A stretch of 64,000 bases of DNA from an uncultured Collinsella sp. (lineage in GTDB: Bacteria; Actinomycetota; Coriobacteriia; Coriobacteriales; Coriobacteriaceae), in the NCBI GenBank assembly GCA_902491565.1, contig CABUIE010000012.1, positions 12,215 to 76,214 of the forward strand, written 5' to 3'. The notes beneath the pieces are model-generated. The model had not been told where the DNA came from. It worked only from the letters and a program-made list of their open reading frames with translations, and ran no database searches. Below are positions 26,701 to 34,682 of this stretch, one piece after another. The position numbers and the translations under genes were made by a program. Numbering within the stretch: the first letter of the stretch is position 1; every line of letters starts with the position of its first letter.

Positions 26701-28505
26701 GTCCGATTCGCGTCGTCGATCAGTGGATGTATCACAGCCGCCTGTACGCCGTCGCCCGTTTTGTGACGATGCGCAACGACCTGGACCTGATCCAGCTCAA
26801 TTCCTTCGGCTGCGGCCTGGACGCTCTGACCACTGATCAGGTGCAGGAGATCCTGGAGGCCAGCGGCAAGATTTACACCGTGCTCAAGATCGACGAGGTG
26901 TCCAACTTGGGCGCCGCGCGTATCCGTATTCGCTCGCTCATGGCGGCGCTCAAGGACCAGGAGGCCGAGCGCTTGGCCGAGGCTACGGCCGCGGGCGAGA
27001 CTTACGAGCAGGGCGATGCCGCGCCGGTGGCGCCCTCCACGGATGCCCCCGCGTTCGCGAGCCGTAAGTACACGTTCGAGGCGCAGCGCGAGAGTGCTTC
27101 GACCGCGTGGCCCAAGGTGCCCTTTACCGAGCAGATGCGCGAGGAGGGCTACACCATCCTGTGCCCGCAGATGGCGCCGATCCACTTTGACCTGGTCAAA
27201 GAGGTGTTCCGTGGTGCTGGCTACAACTTGGAGCTGCTGCCCTCGACCGATCACGATGCCGTCGAGGCCGGCCTGCGCTATGTGAACAATGATATTTGCT
27301 ATCCGTCGATCCTGGTAACGGGCCAGATTATGGAGGCCATCGAGAGCGGTCGATACGACCTGTCCAAGACAGCCGTGGTTATCAGCCAGACCGGCGGCGG
27401 CTGCCGTGCCACCAACTACATCGCACTCATCCGCAAGGCCCTGCGCGAGAGCGGCCACCCCGAGATCCCGGTGATCTCGCTTTCGGCCGTGGCGCTGGGC
27501 GAGGACAACCCTGGCTTTAAGATTACGCCGGCGCTGCTTAAGCAGGCAGTCTACGCGGTGCTCTTTGGCGACGTGATGATGCAGATGCTCTATCGCTGCC
27601 GCCCGTACGAGGCTACGCCCGGTGCCGCCAACGCGCTCTACGAGGAGTACATGGCGCGCGCTCGCAAGCTGGCGCCCAAGTTTAACCGCCACAACTACAC
27701 CAAGCTGTGCCGCGAGGCCATCCGCGCGTTCGACACCATGCCGCTCGTGGGCGAGGGTACCAAGCCGCGCGTGGGCGTGGTCGGCGAGATCCTGGTCAAG
27801 TTCCATCCCACAGCCAACAACCACGTGGTCGATGTCATCGAGCGCGAGGGCTGCGAGGCCGTGGTGCCGGGTCTGCTCGACTTTTTCCTGTACTCCATGA
27901 GCAACGCCGAGCTGCAGAAGGACGAGTTGGGAAGCTCCGCTACCACGCGCGCTGGTATGCAGGCGCTCATCAAGCTCGTGGACTGGATGCGCACGCCGGT
28001 GGAGGAGATGCTCGAGAAGTCCCGCCGCTTCGAGGCGCCCGAGCGCATCGGCACCATGGCCGACAAGGCCCGCACGGTGCTTTCGGTGTGCAACAACATG
28101 GGCGAGGGCTGGCTGCTCACGGCCGAGATGCTCGACCTGATCGATCATGGCGCACCCAATATCATCTGCACGCAGCCCTTCGCGTGCCTGCCCAATCACG
28201 TGGTGGGCAAGGCCGTGATTAAGGAGCTGCGCCGCCAGCATCCCGAGAGCAACATCGTTGCGGTGGACTATGATCCTGGTGCGTCCGAGGTCAACCAGCT
28301 CAACCGTATTAAGCTCATGATCAGCGTGGCCAAGGAAAACATGCGCGCCGGCAAGGGCTTTAAGCTTGAGAAGGTGGCGCCGCTCGCGATGGACGAGGTC
28401 ACCGGCCAGATGCGTGCCCACGACGGCTGCGTGAGCTGCGGTTCGGTCGATGAGAGCGCCGTGGCGTCGGTCGCTGAGCGCCTGGGACGCGGCATTAAGA
28501 AGTAG
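23724..28505 (+). CDS. 2-hydroxyacyl-CoA dehydratase activase-related fusion protein (BcrAD/BadFG plus HgdB-like)
   Basis: A 1593-residue cytoplasmic protein. Residues 1-75 are an Ala-rich amphipathic helix with a low-complexity linker. Two ASKHA ATPase domains follow: LGIDVGSTTVKLAV with CAGGTGAFID, and IGIDAGSTTMKAAL with CSSGCGSFIE, each with the Cys that would share a [4Fe-4S] cluster. A Cys-rich segment (CGRCSNNCQL, NRCEKG) and two dehydratase-like regions (SESVCYPAKMSHGH; FACLPNH near the end; CVSCG at the C-terminus) complete it. Relatives use ATP for a one-electron push to radical dehydratases or reductases; the substrate of this giant class is not known. It follows the TetR gene in one transcript. 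Confidence 0.85.
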   Translation: MSKLVEGIKDRMVAAAREAAPAVVDAAQKAATAAAEKVAEAVADAKNAAGETSVASEPATAAEPVAAAHAPEGAIFNPDNAHGNLHLGIDVGSTTVKLAVLNDDNQIVYAKYQRHHTDVRACARDLFEGAATVLPTAQMTCAITGSGGLLLSQWLDLEFVQEVIASKRAVETLIPATDVAIELGGEDAKIIYFDNGIEQRMNGTCAGGTGAFIDQMATLLHTDASGLNELAANATTIYPIASRCGVFAKTDVQPLLNEGARPEDVAASIFQAVVTQTISGLACGRPIRGSVAFLGGPLQYLSELRHRFYLTLNLDEEHRIVPQNAHLFVASGAAMAHESNKLSTFPQLIEAIDALGDTQGAEVERLDPLFATDEDFAEFKTRHDQEVVPKGKLEGYTGRVFIGIDAGSTTMKAALVGEDGQLLHTWYGNNNGDILGTAKVIMADFYNHIPAGCTIGHVTTTGYGEALLIEALKADSGEIETVAHLRGAKAFLPGVEFILDIGGQDMKCLRVKDGVIEHIMLNEACSSGCGSFIESFAVSMNMDVRAFANAAIHAKAPVDLGSRCTVFMNSRVKQAQKEGATVGDIAAGLSYSVIKNALFKVIKLRDPKEIGSQVIVQGGTFMSDATLRAFEQLTGVHAVRPDIAGCMGAYGAALLARDRAGADGTSTILSAEDIAHLTVTQKHVRCGRCSNNCQLTVNDFGGGRRFITGNRCEKGAGHKKQKTEAPNLFKKKNELLFNREVLSPDEAPRGTVGIPRALNMYENYPFWHAFFTRLGFSVQLSDQSSKKTYQAGIESMPSESVCYPAKMSHGHVMNLIDRDVDFIWMPCVRWERKEDPTAGNCYNCPIVMSYPTALALNIDEIREQNIEFLYPFVPYHDKTELKRRLYQVLAVDRVADAEAGRGRVRGPKITRSEVDAAVNAAFEADARFHEDIQTMGEEALKWVEDHGGHGIVLAGRPYHNDPEINHALPELISSFGFAVFTEDSLAHLVKPERPIRVVDQWMYHSRLYAVARFVTMRNDLDLIQLNSFGCGLDALTTDQVQEILEASGKIYTVLKIDEVSNLGAARIRIRSLMAALKDQEAERLAEATAAGETYEQGDAAPVAPSTDAPAFASRKYTFEAQRESASTAWPKVPFTEQMREEGYTILCPQMAPIHFDLVKEVFRGAGYNLELLPSTDHDAVEAGLRYVNNDICYPSILVTGQIMEAIESGRYDLSKTAVVISQTGGGCRATNYIALIRKALRESGHPEIPVISLSAVALGEDNPGFKITPALLKQAVYAVLFGDVMMQMLYRCRPYEATPGAANALYEEYMARARKLAPKFNRHNYTKLCREAIRAFDTMPLVGEGTKPRVGVVGEILVKFHPTANNHVVDVIEREGCEAVVPGLLDFFLYSMSNAELQKDELGSSATTRAGMQALIKLVDWMRTPVEEMLEKSRRFEAPERIGTMADKARTVLSVCNNMGEGWLLTAEMLDLIDHGAPNIICTQPFACLPNHVVGKAVIKELRRQHPESNIVAVDYDPGASEVNQLNRIKLMISVAKENMRAGKGFKLEKVAPLAMDEVTGQMRAHDGCVSCGSVDESAVASVAERLGRGIKK

Positions 28506-28532
28506 ACGGCCCGCTTTGGGCTAGATGTGAAG

Positions 28533-28571
28533 CAAACGGGTGGTAGCCGTACCGGTTACCACCCGTTTTTG
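28533..28571 (+). terminator. Rho-independent terminator of the giant activase gene
   Basis: AAACGGGTGGTA (28533-28544) pairs with TACCACCCGTTT, ending in TTTTTG. It lies 28 bases after the stop. Confidence 0.9.
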
Positions 28572-28590
28572 CTGGACATATGTTGCGCAA

Positions 28591-28811
28591 ATGACCTTGC
28601 TACAGCCTTCCGTGGGCTTGTCCGATTTTTGGGCCGGTTCGGGCTTTGAAGACAAGTTATTGCAGGCCCAGGGCGATTTCTCGCTCAATGCAGGCCAGCA
28701 CGGTGTGATCTATCTGCCAAACGACGAGATGATCGCTGCGGACTGCCCATCGCCACCTACGAGATGGAAGCCGAGAAGTACATCTACCGCGTGTACAAGT
28801 ACGAGCTGTAG
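28591..28811 (+). pseudogene. Probable remnant of a protein-coding gene, frameshifted
   Basis: The region reads protein-like in one frame (DFWAGSGFEDKLLQAQGDFS ... IYLPNDEMIAAD) and then in another (IATYEMEAEKYIYRVYKYEL, stop TAG at 28809-28811). The join is near 28740. Both parts have gene-like composition, but no start signal or family can be named. The rest of 28506-29001 holds a hairpin (GTCGCCAG-CCTG-CTGGCGAC, about 28913-28932) and nothing else that I can support. Confidence 0.35.
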
Positions 28812-29001
28812 GGCCGCGCTTAGGTTTGACCAATGGCGTATGAAAATACGCCGTTCGCCGATGCCCCCTCCGCGAGTGGCAGCCATATGGTTTGATGTCA
28901 GAAACATATAGTTGTCGCCAGCCTGCTGGCGACGTTCCCCCTGATATCGGAGGTTCCAGGTATGTTTCACGCTCCGTTAAACAACTATCGGTTGGGCTAA
29001 C

Positions 29002-29451
29002 ATGGGCCGCCGTGCTATTTCGATAACCCTTGCAGTGGTCTGCCTGGCTGTGCTCCTGGGCGCTACAGGGCTGTTTGCTATAAGCCGAGAAACGTCCTAT
29101 ATGCAGGAGTGCGCTTCCGAAGGGTTTGCCATTGACGGTTACTATCGGGACGACAAGACGAGTCTGGAAACCCTGGCCTTTCTTGAAGAGGATAACCATC
29201 GGTGGCAACTGGTCGACAAAGACGGCAGCTGCGTTGACGGGCAGTTTAAGCGTACGGACGATCCCAATATCCTGGTATTAAAGAAGGAAAACGGCGAAGA
29301 GTTCGGCACGGTTCACGTTGCATATATATCGCGCCGACGCAATCAAGGGCAGATTTACCTAATTAGAAATACTAAGGTGACCCGATTTTATCTTGTGAGC
29401 ACCGATCCGGCGTTTACGGTGGAGTCTGGCGAGGTCGATTCGGACAGTTGA
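29002..29451 (+). CDS. Small exported or membrane-anchored hypothetical protein
   Basis: A 149-residue protein. The N-terminus has two Arg and one hydrophobic stretch (ITLAVVCLAVLLGATGLFA, residues about 7-25), a signal peptide or anchor. The rest is a polar, strand-rich domain (DGYYRDDKTSLETLAFLEED, HRWQLVDKDGSCVDGQFK, ILVLKKENGEEF), reminiscent of small lipocalin-like extracytoplasmic folds. It has no lipobox. The ribosome-binding site is weak. No family is recognised. Confidence 0.6.
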   Translation: MGRRAISITLAVVCLAVLLGATGLFAISRETSYMQECASEGFAIDGYYRDDKTSLETLAFLEEDNHRWQLVDKDGSCVDGQFKRTDDPNILVLKKENGEEFGTVHVAYISRRRNQGQIYLIRNTKVTRFYLVSTDPAFTVESGEVDSDS

Positions 29452-29461
29452 TTCACGGCAA

Positions 29462-29503
29462 TAAAAAAGCGAGCGGGGCGCGGGTGTGAACTGCACCCCG
29501 CTA
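29462..29503 (-). terminator. Rho-independent terminator of the DUF389 gene
   Basis: On the minus strand an AGCGGGG...CCCCGCT stem is followed by CGCTTTTTTATT. It lies about 75 bases beyond the DUF389 stop. The small plus-strand gene may share the hairpin. Confidence 0.8.
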
Positions 29504-29577
29504 TTTGCTCGTGTCCGTATCGCACCTGCGCCTCGTCGTAACTTGCGTCCGTGCGAGCATTCATCCCGCGCTCTGCA

Positions 29578-30717
29578 TCACTTCACATCGAACTCCACGC
29601 GATCGAGTTCGGGTACGTTGAGGTCTATGAGCTTGCGGGCGACGTGGCGGTCGTGTGCCCCAAGCGCCTCGCCTGTCGTCACATGGGCGACAATCTCACG
29701 CTCGACGACGCCCTCCTCCTCGCCTTCGGTAGCCGAGGTCTCGACGGCGACGGTGTAATCCTTAAAGCCCGGCAGCACCGCGGCAAGTTCGCGCGTAGTT
29801 TCGGTGACACCGTAGCCGTCCTGCACGCCGGTCTGCGCCGAGCCAATAGACCCCGCCGTCATAACGATGCAGGGGATGGCAAAGACTACCGTACCCACAA
29901 TGATGCGGCGGCGCACCTTGCGCGATAGCTCGTCGACCTCGGCATCTTCTTCGGCGGTTACAATGCCGTCGCCGTTGAGGTCGCGCTTGAGCGGCACGCG
30001 CAAGATAAGTAATACGGCTTCGGCCGCGAGTGCGATAAAGACCACGTTGATGCCAAACTCGTAAAGCGCCGAGAGAAACAGCGACCCGCTCGCGATGGCA
30101 ATGCCATAACCCGCCGCGCACAGGGGCGGCATGAGCGCGGTTGCCACGGCCACGCCGGCGATGAGCGTGGCGGGTTCCTGGTCGCGCGAGTTGCCCAGGC
30201 CGCCCGCAAAGCCGCCCGCGAGCGCGACGGCAAGGTCCCACACGGTGGGCGTCGAGTTGTCGACGATGGCGGCCGTGGCGGTGCCAAGGGGCGAGAGCTT
30301 AAAGTACAACGTGGACGTGACCAGGCAAAAGGCCATCTGCAGCGCAAGGCTGGCGATGGCTTCGACGGTAATCTCGCGGTCGAGCGTGGCGATGCCGTAT
30401 GCCATGGCAAGGACCGATCCCATAAGCGGGCAGATGAGCATGGCGCCCACGATGGCGATGTCCGAATCGATATCGAGGCCGATGCTTGCGATGAGCATGG
30501 CGATGATGAGGATGCACAGGTGAGAGCCGGTCAGGCGTGCCCCGTTTACAAAGCGCTTGCGGATTACGTGGTAGGGCGCGCGACCCTCGCGAATGTTGAA
30601 TGCGCGCTTTAGGAAGCGGGTGGCGTTCTCCATGGCCTCGCTATGGGCGGGGCGGATGCCGTGACGCCGATGATGACGCTCGCGTAGTCGCTTGATCTGT
30701 TGTTTGTCGAGTTCCAT
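29578..30717 (-). CDS. DUF389 family membrane protein with EF-hand-like loop
   Basis: A 379-residue protein. After a basic N-terminus come about six membrane helices with GAMLICPLMGSVLAMAYG and ATLIAGVAVATALMPPLCAAGYG, the paired signature of DUF389 (TIGR00341/YcxB-like hydrophobic proteins). A cytosolic loop contains DLNGDGIVTAEED, a calcium-binding EF-hand type loop, followed by another helix and a soluble C-terminal domain. The ATG at 30717 was chosen because GAGGTG precedes it; upstream codons look non-coding. The function is unknown. Confidence 0.82.
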   Translation of the reverse strand: MELDKQQIKRLRERHHRRHGIRPAHSEAMENATRFLKRAFNIREGRAPYHVIRKRFVNGARLTGSHLCILIIAMLIASIGLDIDSDIAIVGAMLICPLMGSVLAMAYGIATLDREITVEAIASLALQMAFCLVTSTLYFKLSPLGTATAAIVDNSTPTVWDLAVALAGGFAGGLGNSRDQEPATLIAGVAVATALMPPLCAAGYGIAIASGSLFLSALYEFGINVVFIALAAEAVLLILRVPLKRDLNGDGIVTAEEDAEVDELSRKVRRRIIVGTVVFAIPCIVMTAGSIGSAQTGVQDGYGVTETTRELAAVLPGFKDYTVAVETSATEGEEEGVVEREIVAHVTTGEALGAHDRHVARKLIDLNVPELDRVEFDVK

Positions 30718-31024
30718 GTCCACCTCGTTCCAGCGCGGTCCGCGCAACGCGCCCGTTGTCCTAACTCTACACCGTGGCGGGCGGGGTGTCTGTTGGATGC
30801 GGAATCCGATAGAGCGGATGACGCGAGAGCAAATGCAAATCACAGGCTCAATTCGATCCCGCAAGAATATGACGCACCAGCTCCTACATATGTGACGAAA
30901 TTGTGAAGCACGAGAGCGCGAATTTCAAAAAATTCGCTGGTGACCAATGTTGCGCAACAGAATTCAAAAATCGACAGCTACCGTTTGATACGTATGGATA
31001 CATCCGTGTCAAAGGGAGAAAGCC
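30718..31024 (+). other. Leader region of the large surface protein gene
   Basis: No gene is evident. The region is more AT-rich toward 31000. It contains a hairpin GCGAATTT-CAAA-AAATTCGC (about 30921-30940) and GGGAGAAAG just before the ATG at 31025, so it likely carries the promoter and ribosome site of that gene. Promoters for the divergent DUF389 gene must also lie here. Confidence 0.45.
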
Positions 31025-34000
31025 ATGGCAAACTACAGTCCACAACACTTTGAGCCTCGGGCCAAGGCCGTCAACGTCAAGGGCGTTGCCAACCGCGCCG
31101 TCGCAACCGTTTTGACGGCGGGCCTCATCGCTCAGCCGCTCATGTCGCCGCTGGCGGCAATCGCCGCACCGTCAACCGATAACGGCGATTCTGTTCAGGG
31201 GGGGGGATAGTTCTGTAGAGAATACCGTTGCCGCCGGTAACCAAGCGGTCGTAAAGACGGCTGCCCAGCTGGCCGAGGAGTCGGCAAAGCAGCTCAAGGA
31301 CGCTCAGGCCGCCTACGATGCCGCCCAGAAGAAGGCCGACGCGGCGGGCCAGTCTCAAAAGCAGGCACAGCAGCAAAAGAATCAGGCCTCGCAGGCCGTG
31401 ACCGATAACGCCGCCGAGCAGAACGAGGCCGAGGTAGCCGCGCTTCAGGAGAAGATCGATGAGCTTAAGGCAGCCGTCGAAAAGACCGAGCAGCAGCAGA
31501 AGAAGCTGGGCGACCTGAACGATCAGCTCGAACAGGCCAACAAGAGTGTCGAGGATAAGACCCAGGCGCTCAAGGACGCCAAGGCAAAGCAGGATGAGGC
31601 CAAGAAGGCCCTCGATGATGCCCAGGCCAAGCTCGAGGCCATGGGTATGGACGAGTACGAGGCCGCCAAGAAGGCCGTCGAGGACGCACAGGCAAAGCTC
31701 GATGACGCCAATAAGGTCGTTGCTACTGCACAGGCCAATCTGGACCAGGCCAAGGCTGCCGAGGCCAGCGCCCAGCAGGAAAAGCAGAATACCGAGGCAG
31801 CTTTGACGACTGCCCAGGCCAAGAAGCAGGAGACTGCCGCTGCTCTCGCAGCCGCAACCACCGCGCGCGATAACGCCCAGCAGAAGTTCAACCAGGCGCA
31901 GGCCGCGCTCGATGCTGCCGTCTCGGGTACGGGTGTTGACCTGAGTGCGCTTGAGGCCGCCATGAACGCTGCTGCTGGTGAGCTCAAGACCGCGCAGACG
32001 GAGCTCAATGCCGCGACGGATGCCGACGCTACCGCCCAGGCGAACCTGCAGGCGGCCCAGAATACCGCCACCGCCGCGCAGGAGAAGGCCAACGCCGCCA
32101 ACGCTGCCGTGGCATCTGCCCAGTCTGCATACGATGCGGCAAACAAGGAGTACAAGGACGCGGCCAGTAAGCGTGACGCCGCGAAGACGGCATACGAGCA
32201 GGCCCAGCAGACCGAGGCTGACAAGAAGTCGGAGTACGACCGCCTCGTCGAGATCCGTCAGCAGAAGCATAACGAGTTCGATCAGGCTCGTGCTGAAGTA
32301 ACCGACGCGAAAAATGCATATGACACCGCAACCGCCGAGGTCGAGAAGCTCAACCAGCAGATTGCCGACCTCAAGGCGAACATGACCGTAGACCAGAATG
32401 TCATCAGCCAGGGTATGCTCGGCTTCATGAACTACATCATCGGCGGCAGTCAGTTCACAGCCACGCAGAAGAAGAACGCCCAAGACGCCGTATCGATGCT
32501 GACCGGTGCCGATGACAAGGCCGAATGGTATGACCAGTACGTCGATCATGACATGTCTCGCGACACCAATCCGCTTTCCTTGGAGCAGATGCGCAACGCC
32601 CTGACCTACCTCGATACCCAGAACAACCTCCGCAAGGCGAACGGTCAGTCGGCGCTCAGCGTCAGCCTCCGCATGACTGTGGCAGCCGCCCTCAATACAT
32701 CGTATTCATCGAACATCTGGGGGCACTCGAACTGCTATTTCGACAACGGGGAGAATCTTGCCGGCGGAGGCGGCGCATATACCGGCGGCGAAACCGAGGA
32801 TACACTCGGCTGGCCATACACCGGTCTCTATACTCAGGAAAAGGAGAAATTCGATAAGTACGTCGAGCAGTATGGCGACGATCTCGGCAGCCATCGATAC
32901 GACGCCTACTACATCTACCAGAACTATGCCAGTATCTCCCGTGAGTGCGGGCATTATCTCAACATTATTGATTCCTCTACGAGGGCAATCGGTATTGCAA
33001 CCGGTAGCGGTAAGAACACCAATTCCGAGGTAACCATCTTCGATTACAGCGATGATGACACTCAGGCCGATTTCACTGTCTCCGAGTTCAAGAAGCTCCT
33101 CAACGATTACATCGATTCCGCCTACAACGCAGGCGGCACGCAGGAGCAGAAGGAGCAGCTGAAACAGCTACAGAATAAGCTGGCGGAGGCGCAGAAGAAC
33201 TTCGGGACTGCCGGAACGGCTTATTCTGACGCATTGGATAAGCAAGAAAGCGCACGCGACGCCTATACCGCGGCCGACACGAACGTGAACACCGCCAAGG
33301 GTGAGTACGAGAAGGCTAAGTCCGGCACCGCCGCCGCGAAGACGGCATACGACGCCGCGAAGGACGCACTCGGCGGAATCGACATCGAGTCCCTCAAGCA
33401 GAACCTCGATGCCGCCAAGGCCGAGGCCGCTACTGCCCAGGCGGCTCTCGATAAGGCAAACGCCACGCTTGCTGACAGTAAGACGAAGGCAGCCGAGGCC
33501 GCTGCTCACAAGGCGAAGGCTCGCAGCGCCTACGACGCCGCCAAGGTAAAGTCCGATCAGGCCAACGAGGCGTATGACAACGCTACCGCTTCGGTCAAGG
33601 ACCTTGCCGCCAAGTGCGATGCCGCCAAGACGGATCTTGCGAACAAGCAGGGCACGCTTAACGATGCCAAGAAGGCCGACGACACTGCCCAGGCTGGCGT
33701 TGACAAGGCTCAGGCCGCAGACGTGCACGCCGCGACCGCTCTTTCGGGCGCCAAGCAGGCAGTTGCCGCCAAGACGCAGACCCTGTCCGACGCACAGGCG
33801 AAGGCCAAGGCCGCCGAGGACGAGCTTGCCACCGCAAACAAGGCCTTCGAGCGCTTCGCCGGTGCCCAGAAGGCGGTCGACGACGCCAAGGCCGCCTATG
33901 ACGCTGCCGTCGCCGGTGTCGCCGATGCCCAGAAGCAGCTCGAGGCCGCCAACGAAGCCGTCGTCGATGCGAACCTCGATATCGTCAAGGCCAAGGCCGA

Positions 34001-34481
34001 GCTTGCCAACGATGAGGCACTCAAGGCCGATCTTGAGGCTGTCGACCACAAGGCATCCCTTGCCGCGGGCACGACGGGCAACGAGAAGCTGGTCAAGCTG
34101 AACGCTGCCTACGCTCGCTACAAGGCTGCCGTCGATGCTGCCGCTGGTCTCAAGGCTGCTCTGAGCGATGCCGATGCCAAGCTGTCCGATGCCAACGACG
34201 CCTATGCCGCCGCGCTTGCCGAGCTTGGCGATGCCAAGGATGCCCTGGCTGCCGCGCAGGCCGAGTACGACAAGTACCACCCCAAGGCCGAGCCGCAGGC
34301 CAAGCCTCAGGTTGCGCAGGCTGCTGCAAAGGCCCCCGTTGCCAAGAAACAGGCTGCGCCTGCCGCGCTCGCCCAGACTGGCGACAATTCCGCTCTTGCG
34401 GGCGAGGTGTTCGTCATCGGCGGTATTACGCTCGTGGCCGCTGGTGTGACGCTGAGCGATCGTCGTCGCAAGCAGATGTAG
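31025..34481 (+). CDS. Large coiled-coil CAP-domain surface protein with LAxTG anchor; frame broken at a G9 tract
   Basis: Codons 1-57 encode a signal peptide (hydrophobic VATVLTAGLIAQPLMSPLAA, then AIAAPST). A run of nine G at 31198-31206 then shifts the frame to a TAG at 31208. With eight G the frame continues without a stop to 34481, giving about 1151 residues. The order is: long Ala/Gln/Lys coiled coil (to about 450); a CAP/SCP-like domain (about 450-705, WGHS, GENLA, CGHYLNII); a second coiled coil (about 710-1090); and a C-terminus with LAQTG, a hydrophobic helix and RRRK, a sortase signal of the LAxTG (class E) kind. It is a cell-wall protein, off in this sequence unless a shift restores the frame. 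Confidence 0.85.
31198..31206 (+). repeat. Nine-base G homopolymer in the surface protein gene
   Basis: GTTCAG is followed by more G to give nine in a row (31198-31206), then ATAG. It is by far the longest G run seen in a coding region here and lies exactly where the frame breaks, just after the signal peptide. Slipped-strand copying could switch the gene on and off. Confidence 0.85.
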
Positions 34482-34550
34482 CGTTTCGAGCGTAGTTTCT
34501 GCAACGAACTTCGGTTCATAGCAGGAGCGCTTCGATGGCTTAACCGATAA

Positions 34551-34594
34551 GGCCGGCGCGCTGTTAAATGCAGCGCGCCGGCCTTTCTTTGTTT
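34551..34594 (+). terminator. Terminator of the surface protein gene
   Basis: GGCCGGCGCGCTG (34551-34563) pairs perfectly with CAGCGCGCCGGCC (34571-34583), followed by TTTCTTTGTTT. Confidence 0.92.
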
Positions 34595-34602
34595 CGATAT
34601 CA

Positions 34603-34640
34603 AAAAGCCCGGTCGGTAGCCGCGAAAGCTACCGACCGGG
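34603..34640 (-). terminator. Terminator of the OPT transporter gene
   Basis: CCCGGTCGGTAGC (34608-34620) pairs with GCTACCGACCGGG (34628-34640). Read on the minus strand it is followed by CTTTTTG. It faces the surface-protein terminator. Confidence 0.9.
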
Positions 34641-34682
34641 CAAATCGTAGGCAATATGGTTGCTGTCGAGCAGCTGCTCGAC

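Noticed and set aside
23709..28421. A 1570-codon open frame antisense to the giant activase gene
   Set aside because: It is a by-product of high GC and strong codon bias on the true strand; its translation is rich in His, Gly and Leu without any domain, and the sense protein has clear motifs throughout.
31140..32549. A long Leu/Gly-rich antisense open frame in the surface protein gene
   Set aside because: It is the complement of repetitive Ala/Gln/Lys codons of the coiled coil and has no start signal of its own.
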